30,755 bases of DNA from an uncultured Porphyromonadaceae bacterium (lineage in GTDB: Bacteria > Bacteroidota > Bacteroidia > Bacteroidales > Muribaculaceae), in assembly GCA_900549445.1 (NCBI GenBank), contig UROS01000008.1:1-30755 (forward strand), written 5' to 3'. The stretch's first letter is position 1. Every line of letters begins with the position of its first letter. Both the position numbers and the translations under genes were made by a program. The notes beneath the pieces were generated by a model. It saw only the letters and a list, made by a program, of their open reading frames with translations, did no database searches and was not told the DNA's origin. Shown one piece after another: positions 7,705 through 15,498 of this stretch.

Positions 7705-9186
7705 TCAGTCACGGAGAAGCGAATTGAAATCGGCGTCGATGCCACAGCCGCCGGAGTAGTCCCAGAGGGTGAGACTGCGGATGCGGTAATAGTACTGCCA
7801 GTACAGAAAAAGAGCATTGAGCAGATTGCGGCGCGCCTCATCCTTGGCGCTCTGAGAGTCGTTGAGGTCGAGGGTGGAAATCTTTCCTACGAGAAAGGTC
7901 TCTACGTTGGTATCATAACGTTTCACTGCTATCGTGTCGGCGCGCGCGGCAAGGTCGAGTTGCTGCTGCTGATTGTTGAAGCGCTCCACGAGGATGAAAA
8001 GGTTCTGATTGAATTCCTGGGTTTCCATGCGCAGACGGCTTTCGGTGAGACGGAGGTTGCTCTGCGCCACCTTCACCTTTCCGCGCCGCTTGCCCCAGTC
8101 TACGATGGGTATTTTCATTCCTACCTCTACTATCTGATTGCTTTTCAGCGGGTCGTAGGCCCTGCGGAACTCATTCCCGGTGCCGGTGAGACCCACCTGC
8201 GCGTACATTTCTATCTGGCGCAGATCGCCCTTGGCTTTGGCCACTTCATAAAGCGCCTCCAGCTGGCGCCGGGCTATGTTTTTGGAGAACTTGTTGTTGG
8301 CGAGAGCCTTTTCGAGCGCATCGGCGTATGTCACCTCTATATGTCCGAGCTGGGCGGGGACAACGGGGTCGATTTCCACACCTTCACCGTAGTCGAGAAA
8401 GGAGCAGAGGGCAAACATGGCGCTTTTCACACTGCTTTCGCAGTCGGTGAGCGACGACTCGGCGTTGATGAGGTTCAGTTCCATCTGCAGCAGGTCGTTC
8501 TTGCTTATGCGGCCCATGGCGCGCTTCTCTTTCGCCACTTCGTAGAGCTTCGTGGCGTTCTGCTTGTTTTGCAAGGCTATATCGCGGTTCTCGCGGGCTA
8601 TGAGCAGACTGAAAAAAAGGTCGATGGCCTGCATGGCCACATCCTCCGTCGCACTCAGAAACTCCGCCTTCGCCTCCTGATAGCGCACCGGCTCTATGCG
8701 GCGGTTCCACTTCACGGTGTTCACCCCGAAAATCGGCTGACTCAGAGTGAGCGCAACCGGCACCGACATATAGCGGTTGCCGACCGTGCCGTCGAGCTGG
8801 CGCATGAAGTCGAGCGACGTGTTGAGCGAAAGCTTGCCACCGGTCAGCCAGATGTTTTGCGTCACGGAAATCTCGCCGTTGAGCTGCAGATAGTTGTTTG
8901 GCACGAACGAATACGTGCCGTCGGCGTTCTGATAGCTCGAATACTGCTTGTGGTATGAGGGAACCGTTGCGCCGAACTGCACCTCGGGCAGAAGGTCGGC
9001 GCGGTAGGTGCGGTATTCCCAGTATGCCGACCTAAGCCGGGCGAGAGCCGACTCGGCGCTCACACTGCTCATGCGCGCCCGCGCCATGGCGTCGGCGAGA
9101 GTGAGCGTCAGCCGTTCTGCGCCGCAGACCGCCACGGAGGCGAGCATACATAAGACAAATATTGCAACCTGTTTTTTCATCATCAT
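7705..9186 (-). CDS. TolC-family outer membrane efflux protein
   Basis: A 493-residue outer membrane channel component. The N-terminal signal peptide is roughly residues 1-23 (KKQVAIFVLCMLASVAVCGA). Two internally similar halves follow, with the typical long alpha-helical hairpins and short beta segments, e.g. LQLNGEISVTQNIWLTGG and IVEVGMKIPIVDWGKRRG. The latter is the recurrent TolC motif in which a strand precedes a Gly-Lys/Arg turn. It should form the outer membrane exit duct for the HlyD-like adaptor and FtsX-type permeases encoded upstream in the same operon. The ATG at 9186 overlaps the stop of the preceding permease by 4 bases; two further in-frame ATGs follow immediately, so the start is ambiguous by up to two codons. 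Confidence 0.93.
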   Translation of the reverse strand: MMMKKQVAIFVLCMLASVAVCGAERLTLTLADAMARARMSSVSAESALARLRSAYWEYRTYRADLLPEVQFGATVPSYHKQYSSYQNADGTYSFVPNNYLQLNGEISVTQNIWLTGGKLSLNTSLDFMRQLDGTVGNRYMSVPVALTLSQPIFGVNTVKWNRRIEPVRYQEAKAEFLSATEDVAMQAIDLFFSLLIARENRDIALQNKQNATKLYEVAKEKRAMGRISKNDLLQMELNLINAESSLTDCESSVKSAMFALCSFLDYGEGVEIDPVVPAQLGHIEVTYADALEKALANNKFSKNIARRQLEALYEVAKAKGDLRQIEMYAQVGLTGTGNEFRRAYDPLKSNQIVEVGMKIPIVDWGKRRGKVKVAQSNLRLTESRLRMETQEFNQNLFILVERFNNQQQQLDLAARADTIAVKRYDTNVETFLVGKISTLDLNDSQSAKDEARRNLLNALFLYWQYYYRIRSLTLWDYSGGCGIDADFNSLLRD

Positions 9187-10469
9187 TCGCTTCTGAGAGT
9201 TTCCGCAGGGTCGATCTTCATGGCCTTCAGTGCCGGGAAGAGGATGGCGGATGTAACGACTATGGCCATGGCCACATAGACAATCAGAATCTCCCCCGCA
9301 ACCTTGCTGCTTTCAACAGGCAGACCGCTCATAGATGCTACCGAGATGTCGAAATGAACCATCGCCCAGTCCATAAGCGCCGCAACGGGGGTGGCGACAG
9401 TGAGCAGAAGCAGCCCTTCGGCTATCAGACGGAAACATACCGACCGGTTCGTGGCGCCGACAACCTTATGGACGGCAAGTTCTTTCACACGCTCCCTTGT
9501 ACGGAACCAGAAGGTGCCGAAAGTGCCGAGGAAGACCGTGATGAAAAGGAACAGCATAGCCACCAGGAGATTCATCATCTGGGCGTCGTCGCCGCGGTGC
9601 AGGTCGTCGCGGATCTGTTTGTAGTCCTTCACGTCGGATATATGTACGTTGCCGGTAGTACGCAGGACTTTGTCGAGTTTTCTGATACGGTCCCTTACCC
9701 GCTCCATGCTGCCGGGGGCAGTCCTGACGTAGATTACCGAGGGGTTATAGTTGCGCTCAAGGTGGAAAACCGTGGCGTGGTACGGAGCTTCGTATTCAGC
9801 GCGCTTAACCGGCGAAATCACTCCGCCTATCCTTACTTTCACTTCTCCGTCCATATAATAAGTTAACTCTTCATTACGCTCGCGCAGATTTTCCGCAGTG
9901 AGGTTGCCGCTTGCCACGAGGTTGTCGGTCACGACCAGGGCGCGGTCTTCGAGCGCCTTGGAAAGCTCCCGGATCTTGGCTGCATCGGCGTTAACCGGGA
10001 TAAATACCTCGAAAAAGTTCTCAGTTACCTGAAAATCATTTATCCTGTCTATCAACTCCAGATGAAGTGCGGAGTCCGCCTGCATGGAGTGTCCCTGAAA
10101 ATTATAGTTGTAAAGCTCGCTGAGATACTTGGCGCCTCTTGTCAGCGCCACCACCTCGGGATCCTCCTTCAGTCTGTCGTAGATACGCTGCTTTTCTATC
10201 ATGTCCGGGGAGAGAGGGTTGCCGTCAGGGTCTGTCTGAGGCGGGAAATCGGTCTGTTTCCGCAGCGGGCTTTCGGAATTGTAGGCGGAGAGGCTTATCC
10301 GCAGCACGTCGGTCGTATCGAGACCCATCGGAATAGAACGTATGTTCCAGACTAAGGCGGCGTAGTCGTAGACCCACCATAGCACCGCCGAGACGAGAAT
10401 CAGTTCCACCACGAGCCAGGCGTTGGCGCGGCGCTCGTTATATATCTGTTTTAATATCTTGTTTTTCAT
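9183..10469 (-). CDS. MacB/FtsX-type ABC transporter permease 2
   Basis: A 428-residue inner membrane permease of the MacB type: one N-terminal membrane helix (about 17-37), a large periplasmic domain (about 40-290), and three C-terminal helices at about 300-325, 345-370 and 395-418. It ends in the family-typical cytoplasmic tail ALKAMKIDPAETLRSE. Start chosen at 10469 because it gives an ATGA overlap with permease 1 and a sensible N-terminus (MKNKILKQIYNERRANAW); an upstream ATG at 10517 would add 16 residues encoded entirely within permease 1. Permeases 1 and 2 are distinct proteins, so the exporter is probably a heterodimer. These MacB-like machines couple ATP hydrolysis to periplasmic conformational change and push substrates through TolC. 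The substrate is not predictable. Confidence 0.92.
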   Translation of the reverse strand: MKNKILKQIYNERRANAWLVVELILVSAVLWWVYDYAALVWNIRSIPMGLDTTDVLRISLSAYNSESPLRKQTDFPPQTDPDGNPLSPDMIEKQRIYDRLKEDPEVVALTRGAKYLSELYNYNFQGHSMQADSALHLELIDRINDFQVTENFFEVFIPVNADAAKIRELSKALEDRALVVTDNLVASGNLTAENLRERNEELTYYMDGEVKVRIGGVISPVKRAEYEAPYHATVFHLERNYNPSVIYVRTAPGSMERVRDRIRKLDKVLRTTGNVHISDVKDYKQIRDDLHRGDDAQMMNLLVAMLFLFITVFLGTFGTFWFRTRERVKELAVHKVVGATNRSVCFRLIAEGLLLLTVATPVAALMDWAMVHFDISVASMSGLPVESSKVAGEILIVYVAMAIVVTSAILFPALKAMKIDPAETLRSE

Positions 10470-11746
10470 AACCTGTTGTTGATAGCGTTGACGGGATCTA
10501 TGCGCGATGCTCTCCATGCAGGAAGACCGGCGCTGAGAAGATTTAAAACGAAACTTGCGAGAATCACGAAACCGAGTGTCTGCCAGTCGAAGAGCACCCC
10601 GAGCGGAATGTGCGGCGGAATGCCGGTGGAGAGGTCGGCATAGAGGAATCCGGTGAAGAAGTAGCCGAAGCCCATGCTCAGCACGATTCCGAGGAGAGCG
10701 CCTATGAGAGTGACTACAAGGTTCTCGTTGATTATCCGCGAGATGATGCTGAAACGGGTGGCACCGTAGGCGCGTCGGACGCCGATCTCCACAATGCGGT
10801 CGCGCAGGCGGCTGCGGCTCATGCTGCTGAGATTGATGGCGGGGATGAGCAGGAAAATGGCATAAATAATGTAGCGCATCTTCCTCGATTCGTCGGCTGA
10901 GCAGTCACCGTTGCTTCCATGCACGGTTCTGATCTCCTCCATGGTGAAAGGTGAGCCGTGGTCAACGATTACCTCTTCGTTGGCCTTCAGATCGTTGTTC
11001 ATAGCCTGCTTGCGGGCGTTTACCTCAGCCCTGATGGCCGGGAAATCCGACGGCGATTTCGCGAGGACAACCGCATAGACCGGCCCGAACGGGCCGTTGA
11101 AATTCCACCAGGTCTTCTCCTGCATGGAGCGGAGCGGCACAAACACGTCGCCCGAACCATACTCGGCGAGTGGCGAAGTCTCGGCGACAACGCCCGTCAC
11201 CTCGAAGGGAACCGACTGCAGGTAAAATGTCTTGCCTATGGCGTTTTCAGGCGAATCAAACAGGCGGCGGGCGGTTTTCTCGCTTATCACCGCCTTGCAG
11301 AGTCCGGCGTCGGATGCCGCCTTGTCGAACGGCGCGCCGGCGAGAAATTCATGGTCGAAAATGCGGAAAAAGGCGTCGTCGGTGTAGCGGGTATAGGCGT
11401 TGACCATTTCGCCTCCCGCCACCATCGCCTCGAGGGTTTCGTTGCCCGCATCGAAACTTACCTCTTCGGCGGTTTTCAGTCCGCCGAACAGTCTCTCCGC
11501 GGTATCGAGACTCATACCCGCCGAACCGTCGTAGTTGGTTGTAGTATTAGTGATATGGAGAAACTTTCCTATAAGCATTCGCGGGCGGTTGCTCTCAGGA
11601 GCGAAGGGTGCGACGTGGCCGCGGTACATCATCACGGTTATCATGATGAAAAATATGGTCATTGCGGTTCCCGCTATCGTCACAATCCCGATTACGGGCT
11701 GATGGCGCAAGTCGTAGAGAACCTGTCGGATACCGGTGCTGTTCAT
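10466..11746 (-). CDS. MacB/FtsX-type ABC transporter permease 1
   Basis: A 426-residue MacB-type permease. The first membrane helix is at about residues 18-40 and a MacB_PCD-like periplasmic domain spans about 45-290. Three helices follow in the FtsX domain, at about 288-308, 335-362 and 383-408. The C-terminus LPAWRASRIDPVNAINNRL is the usual FtsX-family ending, a proline and basic segment followed by xxDPxxAI. The ABC ATPase gene ends 14 bases upstream and permease 2 begins within its stop codon. No ATPase domain is fused, unlike canonical MacB, so the nucleotide-binding subunit is supplied by the separate upstream gene. Partner with permease 2. Confidence 0.92.
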   Translation of the reverse strand: MNSTGIRQVLYDLRHQPVIGIVTIAGTAMTIFFIMITVMMYRGHVAPFAPESNRPRMLIGKFLHITNTTTNYDGSAGMSLDTAERLFGGLKTAEEVSFDAGNETLEAMVAGGEMVNAYTRYTDDAFFRIFDHEFLAGAPFDKAASDAGLCKAVISEKTARRLFDSPENAIGKTFYLQSVPFEVTGVVAETSPLAEYGSGDVFVPLRSMQEKTWWNFNGPFGPVYAVVLAKSPSDFPAIRAEVNARKQAMNNDLKANEEVIVDHGSPFTMEEIRTVHGSNGDCSADESRKMRYIIYAIFLLIPAINLSSMSRSRLRDRIVEIGVRRAYGATRFSIISRIINENLVVTLIGALLGIVLSMGFGYFFTGFLYADLSTGIPPHIPLGVLFDWQTLGFVILASFVLNLLSAGLPAWRASRIDPVNAINNRL

Positions 11747-11760
11747 ATTGCTGCTGGAGT

Positions 11761-12438
11761 TTAGTTGTTGGAAATCTGACGGCCGTCGAAGAAACGCATC
11801 ACGCGGGCGGTCTGCCGCGCCTGATCCTCGTTGTGGGTCACCATTACTATCGTGCGGTTCTCCTCGCGGTTGAGACGATGGAGTATGTCCATGATCTCGG
11901 CGCTCATTTTCGAGTCGAGGTTACCCGTGGGCTCGTCGGCGAGAATAATCTCCGGATTGCCCACAATGGCACGGGCAATCGCGGCGCGCTGGCACTGTCC
12001 GCCCGAGAGCTGCGAGGGGAAATGACCTGCGCGGTGGCTCATTTCCACTGCCTCGAGCACTTCCTTCACTCTGGCGCGCCGGTCGGACGCCGACATCTTG
12101 CGGTAAGTGAGGGGAAGCTCGACGTTGTCGGCCACACTCAGCGACGGTATGAGGTGGAAACTCTGGAAGATGAAGCCGATGCGGGCGTTGCGGAACGCCG
12201 CCATCTTCGCGTCGGAGAGAGTGCCGATGCCCACACCGTCGATTTCAACGGTTCCGGAGGTAGGACGGTCGAGAAAGCCTATTATGTTGAGCAGAGTCGA
12301 CTTCCCGCAGCCCGAGGGACCCATGATGCTGACAAATTCGCCTTTGTCGATTTCAAAATTCACATTTTCGAGAGCCTGCGTCTCGATTTCGCTTGTACGG
12401 TAGAGCTTGCTCAGCTCTTTTACTTTTATGAGTGCCAT
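11761..12438 (-). CDS. ABC transporter ATP-binding protein (MacB/LolD type)
   Basis: A 225-residue nucleotide-binding subunit with every ABC motif: Walker A GPSGCGKST at about 40-48, Q-loop in FIFQSFHL, signature LSGGQCQR, Walker B ILADEPTGNLDS and the H-loop in VMVTHNED. The signature has Cys where Gln is usual in LolD/MacB proteins (LSGGQQQR), a mild substitution unlikely to abolish function. It falls in the MacB/LolD subfamily that powers mechanotransmission rather than membrane-domain import. It lies 12 bases after the HlyD stop and 14 before permease 1. Homodimers of this ATPase would energise the permease pair. Confidence 0.95.
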   Translation of the reverse strand: MALIKVKELSKLYRTSEIETQALENVNFEIDKGEFVSIMGPSGCGKSTLLNIIGFLDRPTSGTVEIDGVGIGTLSDAKMAAFRNARIGFIFQSFHLIPSLSVADNVELPLTYRKMSASDRRARVKEVLEAVEMSHRAGHFPSQLSGGQCQRAAIARAIVGNPEIILADEPTGNLDSKMSAEIMDILHRLNREENRTIVMVTHNEDQARQTARVMRFFDGRQISNN

Positions 12439-12450
12439 ATTGTTATTGGT

Positions 12451-13707
12451 TTATTTTCTGTTTTTTATCTTATATCTTTTACCCGTGAGAGACGGCTCCA
12501 TCACCGCCACCCGTTCGCCGGGAGCGATGCCCGAAACCACCTCGACCCAGTCGTAGTTGGCGCCTCCGAGCTCAACCTTGCGGCGCACGAGCGTGCCGTC
12601 GGTCTCTTCCACATACATGTCGTAGCCGCCGGGACCGTTGGTATAATATCTGCCCATCGGAATGAGCACAACATCCGATTTGCTTTCGCGCACCACGTAG
12701 ACGTTGACCGACAGCCCCGGACGCATGGAGCGCCGCGCCCGCTCGTCGGCCGGAATCACCGAAAAAGTCACTGCCCCGCCGTTGGAGAGCGGCGCCACGT
12801 TCATTACGGTGCCGTTGAAAATGGAATCGTTGATTTTTATCGCCGCCTTTGCGCCGGCGGTGAGATACCTGGCATTCGATTCTGCTATCTCTGCGTCGAT
12901 TTTGAAATCAGTGAGGTCGGCGAGCACGGCGATGCGTTCGCCCGGAGAGACCGTAGACCCGATGTTGTTGTTTATATATGTAAGAGTTGCGTTGCGGGGA
13001 GCCTTGAGGCGGGCATCCTCCACGGTGCGGAGCTGCTCGGCGAGAGAGCGGTCGGCTATGCTCAGGTCGAGCTTCTGGTTGCTCAGCGATGCCGACAGGG
13101 CGCGGCGCTCGTTTTCGAGCTGACTGCGGAGCTGTTCGAGTTCGATACAGGCGGTGCGGTACGCAAGCTCTGCCTGACGCACACGGTCGCCGGTTCCGGA
13201 GCCGATGCTGTCGAGGCGGCGTTCGTTTGCCACCTCGACTTTAAGCTGGCTCACTGACATCTGTTTAACTTTTATTTCCATCTCAATCTGAGTGAGGCGG
13301 GTTGCGTTGTTGAGCTTCTGCTGCTCCACGGCGAGCACCTGCTTCTGGCGCGAGTCGCGCAGACGGCTGATCTCGCTCTCGGCCCACTCCAGGTCAAGGC
13401 GCAGCACCGGGGTTCCGGCGCCCACCGAATCGCCCGCCTTGCAGTACACCTCCACGATGCGTGTGGCAATCGGCGAGGAGATGATTTCCTCGTAGGCCGG
13501 CACGACCTTTCCGGAGGCAATGACAGTGCTTTCGAGCGAACCGCGGCGCGCCTCGGCTATTTCGAGTTTGCTGCTGTCGACCGTTTTGCCCAAAAAGCTG
13601 ACTGCCGTGGCGGCCACCGCTACGACAACGGCCGCCACGCCACCTGCGCGGAACCACTGCCTCCGCCGTATGCGGCTTTTTTCTTCGTCTGATATTTTTC
13701 TGTCCAT
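12451..13707 (-). CDS. HlyD/MacA-type periplasmic adaptor (membrane fusion protein)
   Basis: A 418-residue adaptor linking the inner membrane permeases to the TolC channel. It has one N-terminal membrane anchor (about 21-40), first lipoyl half-motif (about 60-105), an alpha-helical hairpin rich in Gln/Glu/Arg/Leu (about 105-225), second lipoyl half (about 228-255), beta-barrel (about 255-340) and membrane-proximal domain. Start placed at 13707 (MDRKISDEEKSRIRRRQWF) rather than an in-frame ATG at 13728, because a sigma-54-like element at 13735-13750 predicts a transcript start near 13723, between the two. It is the first gene of the seven-gene operon. No lipobox is seen, so it is anchored by the helix rather than a lipid. 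Confidence 0.93.
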   Translation of the reverse strand: MDRKISDEEKSRIRRRQWFRAGGVAAVVVAVAATAVSFLGKTVDSSKLEIAEARRGSLESTVIASGKVVPAYEEIISSPIATRIVEVYCKAGDSVGAGTPVLRLDLEWAESEISRLRDSRQKQVLAVEQQKLNNATRLTQIEMEIKVKQMSVSQLKVEVANERRLDSIGSGTGDRVRQAELAYRTACIELEQLRSQLENERRALSASLSNQKLDLSIADRSLAEQLRTVEDARLKAPRNATLTYINNNIGSTVSPGERIAVLADLTDFKIDAEIAESNARYLTAGAKAAIKINDSIFNGTVMNVAPLSNGGAVTFSVIPADERARRSMRPGLSVNVYVVRESKSDVVLIPMGRYYTNGPGGYDMYVEETDGTLVRRKVELGGANYDWVEVVSGIAPGERVAVMEPSLTGKRYKIKNRK

Positions 13708-13734
13708 GATGAATGATTTTCTGCCCATAGATAA

Positions 13735-13750
13735 TACATATTCCGTGCCA
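13735..13750 (-). promoter_or_regulatory. Sigma-54-like -24/-12 promoter of the exporter operon
   Basis: On the minus strand the sequence reads TGGCACGGAATATGTA. The -24 half TGGCACG matches the RpoN consensus at all seven positions. After the required 4-base spacer the -12 half ATGTA matches TTGCA at three of five, keeping the G. The expected transcription start falls about 16 bases before the HlyD ATG at 13707. The presence of a GAFTGA-containing activator in the same operon strongly supports it; the imperfect -12 box is the weak point. Confidence 0.62.
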
Positions 13751-13795
13751 AACTCACAAGCAGCTGATTTTCAAAACAATCAATATCCACGGCAA

Positions 13796-13842
13796 TGTAC
13801 GGAATCGGACACCGCGGACACCGTAGAGTACGGAAACGGCAC
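13796..13842. promoter_or_regulatory. Probable enhancer (UAS) sites for the sigma-54 regulator
   Basis: An imperfect dyad TGTACGGAATCGGACA (13796-13811; TGTaCG-N4-CGgACA) is partly repeated as AGTACGGAAACGGCAC (13827-13842), 11 of 16 identical and 31 bases further on, about three helical turns. Between and overlapping them CGGACACCG is repeated in tandem (13806-13814, 13815-13823). The block lies about 45-110 bases upstream of the -24/-12 element, the usual distance for NtrC-type activators, which bind such paired dyads. Confidence 0.5.
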
Positions 13843-13879
13843 GGGGAAGCATTAAAAAATGTATAATCGGATGCGGGGT

Positions 13880-13911
13880 ATTGCCTGAATTTGAGGTTTT
13901 GTATAACTTTG
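13880..13911 (+). promoter_or_regulatory. Bacteroidetes-type promoter of the acetyltransferase operon
   Basis: TTG at 13881-13883 is followed by 20 bases and then TAACTTTG (13904-13911), an exact TAnnTTTG box. Transcription would start at about 13916-13918, giving a leader of about 210 bases whose first bases are the left arm of the inverted repeat at 13918-13937. Confidence 0.55.
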
Positions 13912-13917
13912 TAATTT

Positions 13918-14114
13918 AAGTAACTCTTAAAAATTAAACGTAATATTTTTTTTACAGAGTAACTCCGGGATACTTTTATACTTCCTGCGGCTTTATTCCG
14001 GTAAAAATCAAACTGCTCATCGGTCGTTTATATCTATAAACTCCCTCTTCACACTTCGATTTTTCCTCGAAATAAATCTCGCATTAAGTATAAATTAATT
14101 TTCAAGAGTTACTT
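13918..14114. repeat. Long-spaced 20-bp inverted repeat in the leader
   Basis: Left arm AAGTAACTCTTAAAAATTAA (13918-13937) and the reverse complement of 14095-14114 (AAGTAACTCTTGAAAATTAA) agree at 19 of 20 positions, with one more outer pair (13917/14115). The 157-base spacer is AT-rich and non-coding. The core GTAACTC also recurs at 13959-13965 in direct orientation. The arrangement fits an invertible segment, a MITE-like element, or a leader RNA whose 5' end pairs just upstream of the start codon at 14129. Confidence 0.75.
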
Positions 14115-14128
14115 ATCATTCTTACGCA

Positions 14129-14662
14129 ATGCATCTGAAGCCATTCGAAACATCACAGGAAATAACGTCCGGAATGGAGCGGCTGTACACCGACAGTTTT
14201 CCGCCGGAGGAACGGCGCGACTGGGCGGAGATACTCCGTCTTACCGACACGGAACCGCGGTTCAGCATGCTCGGAGTCTACAACGATTCCGACGAGCCGG
14301 CGGGCTTCATCACCCTCTGGGATCTCGGCGCGGTGGTCTACGGCGAACACTTCGCCATCGAGCCTTCGCAGCGGGGCGGCGGTCTGGGCGGACGCGCGGT
14401 AGAGGCGCTGACAGAGCGGCTCGGCGACAGATGCTGGGTAATCGAGGTCGAGCCTCCGGGCATGACACCCGAAGCTGGGCGGCGCATAAGCTTCTATACG
14501 CGCCACGGCATGATTCTCCACCCCGGCTACCGATACATACAGCCCTCCTACGGGCCCGAACTTCCGGAGGTGGAGCTGAAACTTATGACGTCGCGTCCAT
14601 GCGACAATCTCGAAGAGGCTGCAAGGCTGATTCACAAACACGTATATGGAAAATGTATATAA
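14129..14662 (+). CDS. GNAT-family N-acetyltransferase
   Basis: A 177-residue single-domain GNAT protein that should transfer an acyl group from acetyl-CoA to an amine. The acetyl-CoA-binding motif A is clear: FAIEPSQRGGGLGGRAV (about residues 75-91) with the Q/RxxGxG/A core. The downstream helix, SFYTRHGMILH (motif B region) and RYIQPSYGP are typical of the fold. Residues 22-32 (DSFPPEERRDW) match the start of small Bacteroidetes GNATs. Its last 10 bases overlap the start of the kinase-like gene. The substrate is unknown; position in a cell-wall/sugar-related operon suggests an amino sugar or peptide amine, which is inference. Confidence 0.88.
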   Translation: MHLKPFETSQEITSGMERLYTDSFPPEERRDWAEILRLTDTEPRFSMLGVYNDSDEPAGFITLWDLGAVVYGEHFAIEPSQRGGGLGGRAVEALTERLGDRCWVIEVEPPGMTPEAGRRISFYTRHGMILHPGYRYIQPSYGPELPEVELKLMTSRPCDNLEEAARLIHKHVYGKCI

Positions 14663-15498
14663 TCGCTGACAGTTCCACGGCAGCCACAGACTGGGCGCTC
14701 ATCGACGGCAACGCCGTAGCGGCCACAGCCGTGACCCGTGGTCTGAATCCTTACTATATGACCCGCAGGGAGGTGAGCCATTCGGTTCGCCTCGAACTGC
14801 CTGCCGATTTTTTCGCCGGCAAAAAGAGCCGGGTATTCTTCTACGGCGCCGGCTGCAGCACGCCGGAAACACGCAAAATCATAGAATCGTCGTTAGTGGC
14901 GCAGTTCCGCGCTCCCGTGACGGTGGAGGGCAACACCCTCGGCGCCGCGCGCGGACTGTTTGTTGACCGCCCAGGCATAGCATGCATCATCGGCACGGGG
15001 TCGAACTCATGTCTCTACAACGGCCACGACATCGTGGAACAAGTGCACTCACTGGGCTTCATACTCGGCGACGAGGGGAGCGCGTCGTTCATAGGCAAGC
15101 GCTTTGTTGCAGACTGCCTACGCGGTGTGGCGCCGGCAAATATCCGCGAAAAGTTCTACGACCGGATAGGCATGAGCGCCGCCGAACTGCTCGACAGCAT
15201 CTATATGGCGCCATTCCCGAACCGCACGCTTGCGCAATTTACCGAATTCCTGTCGGGACAGATATACAATGAATACGTGTATCAGATGGTCTACGACAGC
15301 ATATCGAGCTTTTTCAGCCGCATCCTCTCGGCCTACGACTACCGCAGCAACGACGTCGGGATAGTAGGCAAGACCGCCTGTCTCTTCAAGGAAGTTGTGG
15401 AGACTGTGGGTGCGGATTTCGGTGTGAAAATCAAGAAGATCATCCCGAAATCGATGCCCGGACTGATTGAATTCCACCGCAAAGAGGCATCGGAATGA
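14653..15498 (+). CDS. BadF/BcrA-family kinase, GlcNAc/MurNAc-kinase-like
   Basis: A 281-residue ASKHA-fold protein of the BadF/BadG family, related to eukaryotic-type N-acetylglucosamine kinase and Bacteroidetes amino-sugar kinases. The phosphate-2 loop is intact in GIACIIGTGSNSCLYNG (about 111-127), followed by GFILGDEGSASFIGKRF (about 136-152), typical of sugar kinases. The phosphate-1 loop, usually D-S-G-S-T-K-T-D-W, reads DSSTAATDW at about residues 6-14, so a Gly and the Lys are missing. The start at 14653 (MYIIADSS) is the only one that gives the family N-terminus; the frame stays open upstream but overlaps the acetyltransferase. It overlaps the amidase gene by 4 bases. A cytoplasmic amino-sugar kinase is likely, with activity somewhat uncertain. 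Confidence 0.85.
   Translation: MYIIADSSTAATDWALIDGNAVAATAVTRGLNPYYMTRREVSHSVRLELPADFFAGKKSRVFFYGAGCSTPETRKIIESSLVAQFRAPVTVEGNTLGAARGLFVDRPGIACIIGTGSNSCLYNGHDIVEQVHSLGFILGDEGSASFIGKRFVADCLRGVAPANIREKFYDRIGMSAAELLDSIYMAPFPNRTLAQFTEFLSGQIYNEYVYQMVYDSISSFFSRILSAYDYRSNDVGIVGKTACLFKEVVETVGADFGVKIKKIIPKSMPGLIEFHRKEASE

Larger units (their letters stand above)
13708..14128. other. Divergent intergenic regulatory region
   Basis: No gene is seen in these 421 bases between the exporter operon and the acetyltransferase operon. Reading left to right it contains the sigma-54-like promoter (minus strand), a repeated dyad likely to be the activator site, a TAnnTTTG promoter reading right, and a 20-bp inverted repeat bounding an AT-rich spacer up to 14 bases before the acetyltransferase start. 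Confidence 0.75.

Noticed and set aside
6442..8958. Very long plus-strand open frame (838 codons)
   Set aside because: It is antisense to the response regulator and TolC genes, both with complete family motifs; the length is a by-product of GC-rich codon use.
11662..13257. Long plus-strand open frame opposite the ATPase and HlyD genes
   Set aside because: No recognisable domain, His/Arg/Val-rich antisense composition, while the minus-strand proteins are unmistakable.
13917..14115. IS element
   Set aside because: No transposase gene in the spacer and no clear target-site duplication; at most a MITE-like remnant.
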